Source: Verrucomicrobiaceae bacterium
Lineage (GTDB): Bacteria > Verrucomicrobiota > Verrucomicrobiia > Verrucomicrobiales > DEV007
Assembly: GCA_004211885.1 (NCBI GenBank)
Contig: SHBV01000030.1
Location: forward strand, 1-33,217
DNA length: 33,217 nucleotides
Direction of reading: 5' to 3'
Shown here: in pieces, positions 8,189-15,866 of the stretch
Layout of the letters: every line of letters begins with the position of its first letter
Position numbering within the stretch: position 1 is the first letter of the stretch
Notes under the pieces: model-generated
Seen by the model: the letters and a program-made list of their open reading frames with translations, nothing else
Told to the model about the DNA's origin: nothing
Database searches by the model: none
Position numbers and translations under genes: made by a program

Positions 8189-8968
8189 ATGGAAATTGTT
8201 ATTCTCCCCACGCCAGAAGAATGTGCATCTATAGGTGGGCGCATAATTGCTAATCTAATAAAAAGAAAATCCGACGCAGTCCTTGGATTGGCTACGGGAA
8301 GTACGCCAATACCTTTATATTCTGAACTTGCTAAGATACATAAAGATGAGGGTCTTAGTTTTTCCAAAATTACTACCTTTAATCTCGACGAGTACATTGG
8401 TCTTCCGGGAGATCATCCATGTTCATATCAGTTTTTTATGAAAGAAGAGCTATTTGACAAAATTGATATAAGCCTTGGCTCTACTCATATTCCTAATGGC
8501 GAGGCAGAGGATATTGAAAATGAGTGTTTGGAATATGAACAGGCAATCAAATCTAGTGGTGGAATTGACTTACAAGTCCTTGGGATTGGATCAGATGGTC
8601 ATATTGGATTTAACGAACCGGGATCTTCGTTAGGATCTAGGACTCGAATCAAGACTCTAACAGGTAAAACCATTGAGGATAATGCAAGGTTTTTTGATAA
8701 TCCTAGTCAAGTCCCGCGTCATTGTATTACTATGGGAGTAGGTACGATAATGGATAGCGCATCACTGGTCCTCTTTGCATTTGGTGAGAGCAAGGCAGAA
8801 ATTATTTCCAAGGCATTTGAGGGCCCCGTGAGTGCAATGGTTCCTGCCAGTGTTTTGCAGTTACATCCGAAAGTTAGAGTCATAGTTGATGACGCAGCCG
8901 CATCAAATCTTTCGAACATTGACTATTATAAGGAAGTTTATGCGAATAAACCTGATTGGCAGGAATGA
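8189..8968 (+). CDS. nagB: Glucosamine-6-phosphate deaminase
   Basis: Converts glucosamine 6-phosphate to fructose 6-phosphate and ammonia in the cytoplasm, feeding amino sugars into glycolysis. The 259 residues are close to the 266 of E. coli NagB. Visible features are LGLATGSTPIPLY (phosphate-binding loop, 32-44), TFNLDEY (D67, matching the E. coli D72 base), and LGIGSDGHIGFNEPGS (131-146), with D136, H138 and E143 matching the catalytic D141/H143/E148 set. No allosteric site judgement is possible by eye. It is probably co-transcribed with the PIG-L gene 19 bases upstream. Confidence 0.95.
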   Translation: MEIVILPTPEECASIGGRIIANLIKRKSDAVLGLATGSTPIPLYSELAKIHKDEGLSFSKITTFNLDEYIGLPGDHPCSYQFFMKEELFDKIDISLGSTHIPNGEAEDIENECLEYEQAIKSSGGIDLQVLGIGSDGHIGFNEPGSSLGSRTRIKTLTGKTIEDNARFFDNPSQVPRHCITMGVGTIMDSASLVLFAFGESKAEIISKAFEGPVSAMVPASVLQLHPKVRVIVDDAAASNLSNIDYYKEVYANKPDWQE

Positions 8969-9083
8969 ATGAATGGAACTAAGTTAAGTGAGTAATATAT
9001 TCTCTAAAATTCACTGCTGAATATTTTTTAACTTACTGTAATAGAGCCACTTACTACTATTATTTCCTTTTGCTCTTTTTTAG

Positions 9084-9111
9084 TGAACACTAATGTGTTA
9101 TGTTCTATAAT
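9084..9111 (+). promoter_or_regulatory. Putative promoter of clpB with inverted repeat
   Basis: TATAAT at 9106-9111, with TGAACA at 9084-9089 sixteen bases upstream as a weak -35. Between them lies AACAC-TAAT-GTGTT (9086-9099), a 5+5 inverted repeat. It does not resemble CIRCE. The -10 box ends only eight bases before the clpB ATG, so the transcript would have almost no leader. Confidence 0.4.
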
Positions 9112-9119
9112 ATAAAGCG

Positions 9120-11711
9120 ATGAATTTGAATAAATTAACGATAAAAATGCAGGAATCTTTAGTTGCCTCAAAAGAGATGGCAGTCAAAGAGCGGCACCCT
9201 GAAGTGAGTGCATTGCACTTATTTATTAGCATTTTACAGCAAACTGAAGGTGTTGCTCGGCCAATGATTGAGGTGCTTGGCCATAACATTGTCGAATTAG
9301 AAAGATCAACATTAAAAACCCTATCAGACCAAGTCAGAGTGACAAGTGAATCAATTTCTCCATCAATGAGTGAAGACTTGCAGAGAGTAATGGAGGGAGC
9401 TGATAAAGAAAGAAGTGTGCTAGGCGATGATTATTTAAGTGTTGAGCATGTCATGTTAGCCATGACTTCAGTAAAGGGGCCTGTAAAAGATATTTTAAAG
9501 ACAGTAGGAATTAATCGTAATAATTTTTTAGATGCGTTAACAGACGTTCGTGGTAGTCAGAATGTAACGGATGAAGATCCTGAATCTAAATATCAGGCTT
9601 TGGAAAGGTACGGGCAAGACCTTACTCAATTGGCAAGGAAAGGCAAAATTGATCCTGTCATTGGTCGGGATGATGAGATTAGAAGAATCATGCAGGTCCT
9701 TTCAAGAAGAACTAAGAATAATCCTGTCCTCATAGGGGAGCCAGGGACTGGTAAAACGGCTATCGTTGAAGGGCTCGCTCGGCGAATTGTTGCTGGGGAC
9801 GTTCCAGATTCATTAAAGAATAAAAGACTCATTGCTATGGACCTTGGAGGGATGCTAGCTGGCGCTAAGTACCGCGGTGAATTCGAAGAGAGATTAAAAG
9901 CTTTTCTTAAGGAAATTACAGAATCTGATGGGGAAGTTGTTCTTTTCATTGATGAGCTTCATACGATTGTGGGTGCTGGGGCTTCTGAAGGAGCTGTAGA
10001 TGCATCTAATTTGCTAAAGCCTCAGTTAGCTAGGGGCGAACTTCATACAATTGGAGCCACTACATTAGAAGAGTATAGAGAATACATCGAAAAAGATTCA
10101 GCTTTGGAAAGGCGATTTCAACCGGTCCGAGTTGAAGAGCCGAGCATTGAGGATACTATTGCTATTCTGAGGGGTCTTAGGGAACGTTATGAAGTTCATC
10201 ATGGTGTGAGAATAAAAGATTCTGCACTAATTGCGGCTGCGACTCTATCTGACAGATATATTACTCAGCGATTCTTGCCAGACAAGGCTGTAGATTTGGT
10301 CGATGAAGCGGCTTCTAGGCTAAAGATAGAGTTGGATTCTATGCCCATGGAGCTTGATCATTTGGAAAGATCTATTACTCAGTTTGAAATGGAGAGGCAG
10401 GCCCTTGAGAAAGAAGATGATGAAGCGAGCGTGCAAAGGCTATCGAGTGTCGAGAGACAAATGGCTGAAGTCAAAGAAAAAGCAGTGGCACTGAGAGCTC
10501 AGTGGCAGAATGAGAAAAAAATTATTAATGAATCGCGTTCCCTACAGGCGCAAATTGAAGTCTTAAAGAATCAATTAGAACGCGCGCAGAGGGAAGGTAA
10601 TCTTTCTAAAGCAAGTGAGATTCAATACGGTTCACTGCCAAATGCAGAATCAGAATTGGAGTCATTTGGGGGAAATCTTGATGAGATTCAGGGTCAGGGA
10701 ACAAAATTACTTAAGGAGGAAGTGACTGAAGAGGACGTAGCTTCGGTAGTTGCAGCTTGGACGGGGATACCTGTCAATAGACTCAAAGAAGGAGAGAAAG
10801 AAAAACTCTTAAGTATTGAGTCTCGTCTTGGAAAAAGAGTGATAGGTCAAAGTAACGCGGTAAAATCTGTTTCCAATGCGATTCGTAGGGCACGAGCTGG
10901 GCTTGGCGATGAAGGTAGGCCCATTGGTTCATTTCTCTTTCTCGGACCGACGGGCGTAGGAAAGACGGAATTGAGTAAGGCACTAGCTGAGTTTCTTTTT
11001 GACGATGAGGGATCCATGACTCGAATTGATATGAGTGAATATATGGAGAAACACAGCGTTTCTCGATTGATAGGAGCTCCTCCAGGATACGTGGGATATG
11101 AAGAGGGCGGGCAATTGAGTGAGGTTGTCCGGAGAAACCCTTACTCAGTGGTTCTTCTTGACGAGGTTGAAAAGGCTCATCCTGACATCTTTAATGTGCT
11201 ACTCCAAGTGCTCGATGATGGAAGGATAACAGATGGTCAGGGAAGGACAGTGGACTTCAGAAACACAGTCCTAATTATGACAAGTAACCTTGGCAGTTTT
11301 GAAATACTTAATGAGGAAAATCCTGAGCAAAGAGAAGCAAAAGTGAATGAAGTATTAAGTGAATCTTTTAGACCTGAATTTCTGAATCGTATTGATGAGA
11401 AGATAATCTTTGATAGGCTTACACAAGATGATTTATCAAAGATAATTAGATTACAATTGGATCTAGTTGAAGAGCGGTTAAAGAAACAAAATATAGGAAT
11501 TGATTTTGCCAGTGACGCGGTGTCATTTCTTGGCTCGGAAGGATTTGATCCTGTTTACGGTGCTAGGCCACTTAAGCGAGCTATTCAGAAGTATGTTTTA
11601 GATCCAATGAGCATAATAATATTAAATGGTGAGATTAAGGAGGGTGATGAGGTTCATGCTTCATTAGAGGGTGAGAGTCTGAAGTTTGCAAAAAAACATG
11701 TAATGGTATAA
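9120..11711 (+). CDS. clpB: ATP-dependent chaperone ClpB (Hsp104 family disaggregase)
   Basis: Hexameric AAA+ chaperone that, with DnaK/DnaJ/GrpE, threads proteins out of aggregates after heat stress. The 863 residues match the usual length (857 in E. coli). Domain order: Clp N-domain (about 1-145), first AAA+ module with Walker [10 protein letters not shown] (206-214), Walker [11 protein letters not shown] and pore loop [11 protein letters not shown], coiled-coil middle domain (about 400-520, [20 protein letters not shown] onward), second AAA+ module with Walker [10 protein letters not shown] (about 608-616), pore loop [13 protein letters not shown], Walker [14 protein letters not shown], and sensor 2 [12 protein letters not shown]. 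The middle domain separates it from ClpA and ClpC. The start [14 protein letters not shown] aligns with other ClpB N-termini, so the start is firm. Confidence 0.98.
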   Translation: MNLNKLTIKMQESLVASKEMAVKERHPEVSALHLFISILQQTEGVARPMIEVLGHNIVELERSTLKTLSDQVRVTSESISPSMSEDLQRVMEGADKERSVLGDDYLSVEHVMLAMTSVKGPVKDILKTVGINRNNFLDALTDVRGSQNVTDEDPESKYQALERYGQDLTQLARKGKIDPVIGRDDEIRRIMQVLSRRTKNNPVLIGEPGTGKTAIVEGLARRIVAGDVPDSLKNKRLIAMDLGGMLAGAKYRGEFEERLKAFLKEITESDGEVVLFIDELHTIVGAGASEGAVDASNLLKPQLARGELHTIGATTLEEYREYIEKDSALERRFQPVRVEEPSIEDTIAILRGLRERYEVHHGVRIKDSALIAAATLSDRYITQRFLPDKAVDLVDEAASRLKIELDSMPMELDHLERSITQFEMERQALEKEDDEASVQRLSSVERQMAEVKEKAVALRAQWQNEKKIINESRSLQAQIEVLKNQLERAQREGNLSKASEIQYGSLPNAESELESFGGNLDEIQGQGTKLLKEEVTEEDVASVVAAWTGIPVNRLKEGEKEKLLSIESRLGKRVIGQSNAVKSVSNAIRRARAGLGDEGRPIGSFLFLGPTGVGKTELSKALAEFLFDDEGSMTRIDMSEYMEKHSVSRLIGAPPGYVGYEEGGQLSEVVRRNPYSVVLLDEVEKAHPDIFNVLLQVLDDGRITDGQGRTVDFRNTVLIMTSNLGSFEILNEENPEQREAKVNEVLSESFRPEFLNRIDEKIIFDRLTQDDLSKIIRLQLDLVEERLKKQNIGIDFASDAVSFLGSEGFDPVYGARPLKRAIQKYVLDPMSIIILNGEIKEGDEVHASLEGESLKFAKKHVMV

Positions 11712-11775
11712 GCATTGCTATTAAATTTAACGATTGGAGCGCTGGTATTTTCCATTTTTCAGTCCATCATTCACT

Positions 11776-12558
11776 ATGAATAAACCGAGGCCCTATATCA
11801 TTGGTGAAACGAACTGGGCACATGTCCGTTCAGTTAAATATGAAGTTGCAGTGTTACCTTGGGGAGCAACCGAAGCACATAACTACCATCTTCCGTATGA
11901 GACAGATAATATACAGCTAAATTGTTTGGCTGCAGAGTCAGCCAGAATCGCGTGGCATGCCGGCGCAAAGGTAGGAGTTCTTCCTTGCGTTCCATTTGGA
12001 GTGAACACAGGGCAGTTAGATATTCCGTTTTGCATTAACATGAATCCTACCACCCAAACGGCAGTTCTGGCCGACGTGATTGGGTCTTTATCGAAGCAAG
12101 GAATTTCAAAATTAATCGTTTTAAATGGGCACGGAGGAAATAATTTTCGCCAACAACTAAGGGAGCTCCAAGCTAGATTTCCTGAAGTGTTTCTTTGTAC
12201 CGTGGATTGGTTTGGAATGTTCAATCCTTCTGATCTATTTGAAGATCCTGGCGATCATGCAGACGAAGTAGAAACAAGCCTAATGATGCGAATAGCGCCT
12301 CATCTTGTTGCTGATCTTGAGGAGGCTGGCAATGGTTCGATAAACCGATCTCGAATCAAAGCCATTAGGGAAGGATGGGCATGGGCGCAAAGAGATTGGC
12401 TCAAGGCAACTAATGATACCGGCTCTGGGGACCCGTCAAAGGCAACACCAGATAAGGGAAAGGCATTAATTAAAACTTTATCTGAAAAGTTAGCAACTTT
12501 TTACATTGAATTGGCAGAATCAGACCTCTCGGATTTGTACGAAACGAAAAGTGACTAG
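11776..12558 (+). CDS. Creatininase-family amidohydrolase
   Basis: Metal-dependent amidohydrolase fold (creatininase, ArfB/MftE-like), 260 residues from ATG 11776. Metal-site motifs are LPWGATEAHNYHLPYETDN (27-45; E33, H35, then D44), VLNGHGGNNF (H119) and DHADEVETS (E164/E166). A TTG at 11734 would add 14 residues (MERWYFPFFSPSFT), which are not typical of the family, so I chose ATG. The substrate is not predictable, because family members open creatinine, formamides or peptide-type amides. It lies 64 bases downstream of clpB, probably without functional linkage, and its 3' end faces the PDZ gene on the other strand 53 bases away. Confidence 0.85.
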   Translation: MNKPRPYIIGETNWAHVRSVKYEVAVLPWGATEAHNYHLPYETDNIQLNCLAAESARIAWHAGAKVGVLPCVPFGVNTGQLDIPFCINMNPTTQTAVLADVIGSLSKQGISKLIVLNGHGGNNFRQQLRELQARFPEVFLCTVDWFGMFNPSDLFEDPGDHADEVETSLMMRIAPHLVADLEEAGNGSINRSRIKAIREGWAWAQRDWLKATNDTGSGDPSKATPDKGKALIKTLSEKLATFYIELAESDLSDLYETKSD

Positions 12559-12611
12559 TAGAGACACGCAAAACGATGTTCCTCAAGGGTATAATGATGA
12601 GCTTTGATCAA

Positions 12612-13523
12612 TTAGAGTTGTATTTTTTTTCCGTTTTTCTTGGCTGGAGGGATAGGTTCATTGTCTGGATTAACTTTATTTCCTGGTTTCAATTTTGGGA
12701 TCTTGAGTCCAGGGCTTTCAAAATTAAAGCCGTCAAAACTTAGCCCTGAACCGTTAAATCGCTCAAGTTGACTCTTTGCTCTTGGAGGCAAATTTTCTTT
12801 TTCATCATCAGTGTTGGCGGGCCCTTCGAAAATCATTTTTCCATTGAGGTCCTTAAGAATGACATTTGTCTTACCTCCGTTCTTACGAATTTCGATGACT
12901 CCTTGATCGTCACTGAACATCATTGTCTGACTACTTGATCCAAAAATTTCACCTTTTCCAGGTAATTGATCAAAGCCTTGTAGATCAAACATCCCTTTTA
13001 GATGTTTTCTCATCTGTTCTTGGAACTTTTGGATTTGCTGTTGAACGTCCTGATCAGCATCTAAAGGGAAAATGTCAAAATTCAAGCCTTCCAGGTCGGC
13101 AAATTTTTCTTCTGTTCTCAGGTGGTCGGGCCGCTTTACGAAATTAACGTTAATGGTTTTCTTTGCTCCTCGCTGGATAACTGAAAGTTCTGCATTTGTT
13201 CCGGATTTGCGTGAGCTTATGAGTTCACTTAAATGTTCGGGGGACTTAACAGGTATGCCATCGATTTCAAATATGATGTCATGCTTTTTTATCCCTGATT
13301 TTTCTGCGGGGCTATCAGGAATGACCAATTTAACAGCTGCTCCGACACCTTCAGGTAAGTCTAATTGAGTTGCCACAACTTCATCAATTTTTGAAGTGGC
13401 AATACCAAGCCATGCTTTTTCAATGTTTTCTGCCTGTGCCAAGGCGCTTAACCAAAAAATTGCAAAAACTGTAAAGGGAATTGAGAACTTGTAAGCGATG
13501 CTTTTTTGATTGTGGTTTTTCAT
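12612..13523 (-). CDS. Exported PDZ-domain protein
   Basis: 303 residues with a signal peptide at about 12-31 (IPFTVFAIFWLSALAQA). One PDZ domain spans about residues 36-130: AWLGIATSKI, VIPDSPAEKSGIKKHDIIFE, IDGIPVKSPEHLSELI, the typical carboxylate-binding fold of HtrA and RseP partners. There is no protease domain: no Ser-His-Asp triad and no HExxH. The C-terminal half (EQMRKHLKGMFDLQGFDQLP onward) is charged and low in complexity, ending in a Lys-rich tail. It is last in a leftward set with an ECF sigma factor and a membrane protein, 50 bases after the latter. It may sense envelope proteins for that sigma module, but this is inference from position. Confidence 0.85.
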   Translation of the reverse strand: MKNHNQKSIAYKFSIPFTVFAIFWLSALAQAENIEKAWLGIATSKIDEVVATQLDLPEGVGAAVKLVIPDSPAEKSGIKKHDIIFEIDGIPVKSPEHLSELISSRKSGTNAELSVIQRGAKKTINVNFVKRPDHLRTEEKFADLEGLNFDIFPLDADQDVQQQIQKFQEQMRKHLKGMFDLQGFDQLPGKGEIFGSSSQTMMFSDDQGVIEIRKNGGKTNVILKDLNGKMIFEGPANTDDEKENLPPRAKSQLERFNGSGLSFDGFNFESPGLKIPKLKPGNKVNPDNEPIPPAKKNGKKIQL

Positions 13524-13573
13524 GTTAATAGAGTCAATTGAGTAAATTAATAATTAATGATTCAGATCCGATC

Positions 13574-14071
13574 TTAATGAGTCTTTATAGGCACAAGAAA
13601 CAAGCGCTGGCTCGGAACTTTCATCTCGATCGATGAGCCATCTTTTTCGTTCTCCCAAAGAAACGAATCTAGAAACTGATAGCGAACGCCGTGATAAGGT
13701 ATTTTGTCCTTCGATAAAAACAATCCTTCGTCTTTTACCCCTTCAAATACGTTTTTTGCATTTGTGGGAACGAATTGATCCTTTTTTATGGGCCCATTTA
13801 CAGTGATCTCGGATGAGGTTGTTTCATTGCTAGAATTCTTATTGTTTAGTACGGCAAAAAATACGCCAATAGAAGCAATGAGTAAGGCAGCAACGGCAGA
13901 AATCTTCTGCAATTTGGGGAACAGTATTATTTTCCTATCAGTGAGTTGAAGGGTTTGCTCAGGATCACTGCGCTCAAATATCTTTTCTATCCGAGTGTTC
14001 ACAGCATCTGGTAATTTTGCAGGCTCCAGCGCATGAAGTTTTTGTTCGATTTCTTTGAGATCAGTTTTCAT
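13574..14071 (-). CDS. Single-pass membrane protein, candidate anti-sigma factor
   Basis: 165 residues. The cytoplasmic N-terminus (1-55, LKEIEQKLHALEPAKLPDAV) is charged. One transmembrane helix is at about 56-77 (AVAALLIASIGVFFAVL), with a C-terminal part of about 85 residues outside. No zinc-binding HxxxCxxC is visible. The gene begins 27 bases after the sigma gene stop, and small single-pass proteins in this place are usually anti-sigma factors. I recognise no named family, so the role rests on topology and position. Confidence 0.65.
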   Translation of the reverse strand: MKTDLKEIEQKLHALEPAKLPDAVNTRIEKIFERSDPEQTLQLTDRKIILFPKLQKISAVAALLIASIGVFFAVLNNKNSSNETTSSEITVNGPIKKDQFVPTNAKNVFEGVKDEGLFLSKDKIPYHGVRYQFLDSFLWENEKDGSSIEMKVPSQRLFLVPIKTH

Positions 14072-14098
14072 TTCTTTGGTTATCTATTAAAGCGTCGA

Positions 14099-14635
14099 TT
14101 AAATTGAATTTGGTTTAAGAATTTTTCTCAATGATTCTAGAGCGTATCTGTACCTAGAAGCGGCAGTATTTGCTGGGATGTTCAAATTCTCTGCTATCTC
14201 AGAAAAAGTTAGTTCGCCCCAAATCTTTAGGGTGAGTACTTCTTGAAATTTTTCAGGAATTTGTTGGAGTGCCTCTTTTATTATTTGGGCTTGTTCGGAC
14301 TGCTCTAGAGTGGATGTTTCAAACCAGTTCTGGACTTGATCTCGTTCTCTAACTACAAAGTCAGACTTTTGTTCCCTTTGTGTTCTTCTATTAGTTTTTC
14401 TTGCATGGTCAATTGCAGCGTTTCTGAGAGCCGTGTATGCTAATGCTAGAGGAGGTGGGTCAAAGTGCCCATCTATTGGAGAAGAATATGATTTCCATAA
14501 TCGGAGGATCGCGTCTTGAAGAACGTCTTGTGCATCCGCTTCTGATTTTGTTTTGCCTCTAGCAAATAAGAGTAAGCGAGTTCCATTTAAACGGAACCAC
14601 TCCTTCCATGATTCTGCTAAAGATTCTTCTTTCAT
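14099..14635 (-). CDS. ECF RNA polymerase sigma factor
   Basis: 178 residues. Region 2 is ADAQDVLQDAILRLWKSY with YTALRNAAIDHARKTNRR. Region 4 is LQQIPEKFQEVLTLKIWGEL with a helix-turn-helix at TFSEIAENLNIPANTAASRY. It is the second ECF factor in the window and is not close to the first in sequence. It leads a leftward transcription unit with a membrane protein and a PDZ protein. It is divergent from the nucleotidyltransferase gene, with 132 bases between the start codons. Confidence 0.93.
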   Translation of the reverse strand: MKEESLAESWKEWFRLNGTRLLLFARGKTKSEADAQDVLQDAILRLWKSYSSPIDGHFDPPPLALAYTALRNAAIDHARKTNRRTQREQKSDFVVRERDQVQNWFETSTLEQSEQAQIIKEALQQIPEKFQEVLTLKIWGELTFSEIAENLNIPANTAASRYRYALESLRKILKPNSI

Positions 14636-14717
14636 GTATAGATTTACTAAATAATGCTTAGTTATATTAGCGTTACCAGTATTGCGTTTTTGTTACTTAT
14701 TTAGTGTCCTAGTGTGC

Positions 14718-14745
14718 TTGACTTTGCTTCTTAGAAAAATAATTT
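14718..14745 (+). promoter_or_regulatory. Putative promoter of the nucleotidyltransferase gene
   Basis: TTGACT (14718-14723) and TAATTT (14740-14745) with a 16-base spacer, 22 bases before ATG 14768. The -35 is a 5/6 match to the housekeeping consensus; the -10 is weaker. Confidence 0.35.
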
Positions 14746-14767
14746 AAATACTTCTAAAAAATTATTA

Positions 14768-15679
14768 ATGAATCAAGTTACACTTCTAGTTTTAGCAGCA
14801 GGCATGGGCAGTCGATACGGGGGGTTGAAACAGTTAGATCCTGTGGGCCCGAATGGTGAGACAGTCATAGATTATTCTGTCTTTGATGCTATTAGAGCAG
14901 GGTTTAGTAAAGTTGTATTTGTGATTAGAGAGGAATTTTCTGAGGAATTTACGGAAAGTATTGGCAGCAGATTTGTTGATAAAATTGCAGTTGAATATGC
15001 TTATCAGGATATTAATAAATTGCCTGATGGATTTAATGTCCCAGAAGGAAGAATTAAGCCATGGGGTACGGGGCATGCGATATTAGCCGCATCTGAACTG
15101 ATCAATGAACCATTTGCTGTGATTAATGCGGATGATTTTTATGGTAAGGATGCGTATGCCCAGATATGGAATTATTTGTCTAATATCAGTGATAAAAATG
15201 AGAAGAAGACCTATTGTATGGTGGGCTACCCTCTAAGAAATACATTGTCCGAGAATGGAAGTGTTTCACGTGGGGTTTGCTCTATTAATACTTCAGGCCA
15301 ATTAGAATCTGTTAAGGAATTGACGAAGATTGTAAAAACTGAGAAGGGGCCAGTTAACATGACTGAGGATGGAGGAAGTCTGATGTTGGAAGGTTCTGAG
15401 ATTGTCTCCATGAATATGTGGGGATTTACACCAATTATTTTTGATCATTTAGAGAGGATTTTTAGCTGTTTCCTAGAAGAGAATTTAGGAGATTTAACGT
15501 CAGAATTTTATATTCCTTTTGCTGTCGACTCTATGATTAAAGAAAGTGATGCTAGTGTTGAGGTTCTGCAAACTTCTAGTAATTGGTTTGGTGTTACATA
15601 CAAAGAGGATAAGAGTTTCGTCCAGAAATCTATAAATTCATTGATACTAGTAGGGGAATATCCTTCCGCACTGACGTAG
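14768..15679 (+). CDS. Sugar-phosphate nucleotidyltransferase family protein
   Basis: 303 residues of the NTP_transferase fold (GT-A-like). The nucleotide-binding signature is LVLAAGMGSRYGGLKQLDPV (7-26), and the metal/nucleotide Asp pair is in VINADDFYG (118-126; D122, D123). There is no signal peptide or C-terminal beta-helix acyltransferase domain. Such enzymes couple a sugar 1-phosphate to an NTP for polysaccharide or cofactor synthesis. The specific sugar cannot be read from the sequence. It stands alone, with a probable promoter upstream and 187 bases before the pilin region. Confidence 0.85.
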   Translation: MNQVTLLVLAAGMGSRYGGLKQLDPVGPNGETVIDYSVFDAIRAGFSKVVFVIREEFSEEFTESIGSRFVDKIAVEYAYQDINKLPDGFNVPEGRIKPWGTGHAILAASELINEPFAVINADDFYGKDAYAQIWNYLSNISDKNEKKTYCMVGYPLRNTLSENGSVSRGVCSINTSGQLESVKELTKIVKTEKGPVNMTEDGGSLMLEGSEIVSMNMWGFTPIIFDHLERIFSCFLEENLGDLTSEFYIPFAVDSMIKESDASVEVLQTSSNWFGVTYKEDKSFVQKSINSLILVGEYPSALT

Positions 15680-15763
15680 TTTGCGATTTTCTGCCAATAA
15701 GTGCGCAACTCACGTATATCCAGTTAGTTGTGAATATTTCGGTTAGCTAATTCACAAGCGAAT

Positions 15764-15808
15764 TATAAAAACCATAATTAATTATTGCGCTATACTATAA
15801 TTACCATA
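15764..15808 (+). promoter_or_regulatory. Candidate pilin-regulon upstream element (copy 1)
   Basis: Contains TATAAAAACCATAAT (15764-15778), TTGCGC (15785-15790) and TATAATTACCATA (15796-15808). The same ordered blocks occur before the small pilin at 27766-27829 (15/15 and 12/13 identical for the outer blocks). It lies 59-103 bases before the start of the giant pilin-propeller gene. Confidence 0.5.
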
Positions 15809-15866
15809 CTATTAATATTACCCACAAGTTGCAAGGAGTAGCAAAAACTAAGCAACAATACAGAAA

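Noticed and set aside
8980..9035. Long imperfect inverted repeat (TAAGTTAA with TTAACTTA, ATATTC with GAATAT) downstream of nagB
   Set aside because: The left arm has a seven-base bulge, both arms are A+T-rich and there is no clear U-tract after it, so a terminator or riboswitch call is not supported.
9626..9949. Leftward 107-codon frame inside clpB
   Set aside because: It is a shadow of the conserved first AAA+ module; codon constraint on the other strand explains it.
11734..11775. Upstream TTG start for the creatininase gene adding 14 residues
   Set aside because: The extra residues are not family-like, and ATG at 11776 precedes the expected start of the fold.
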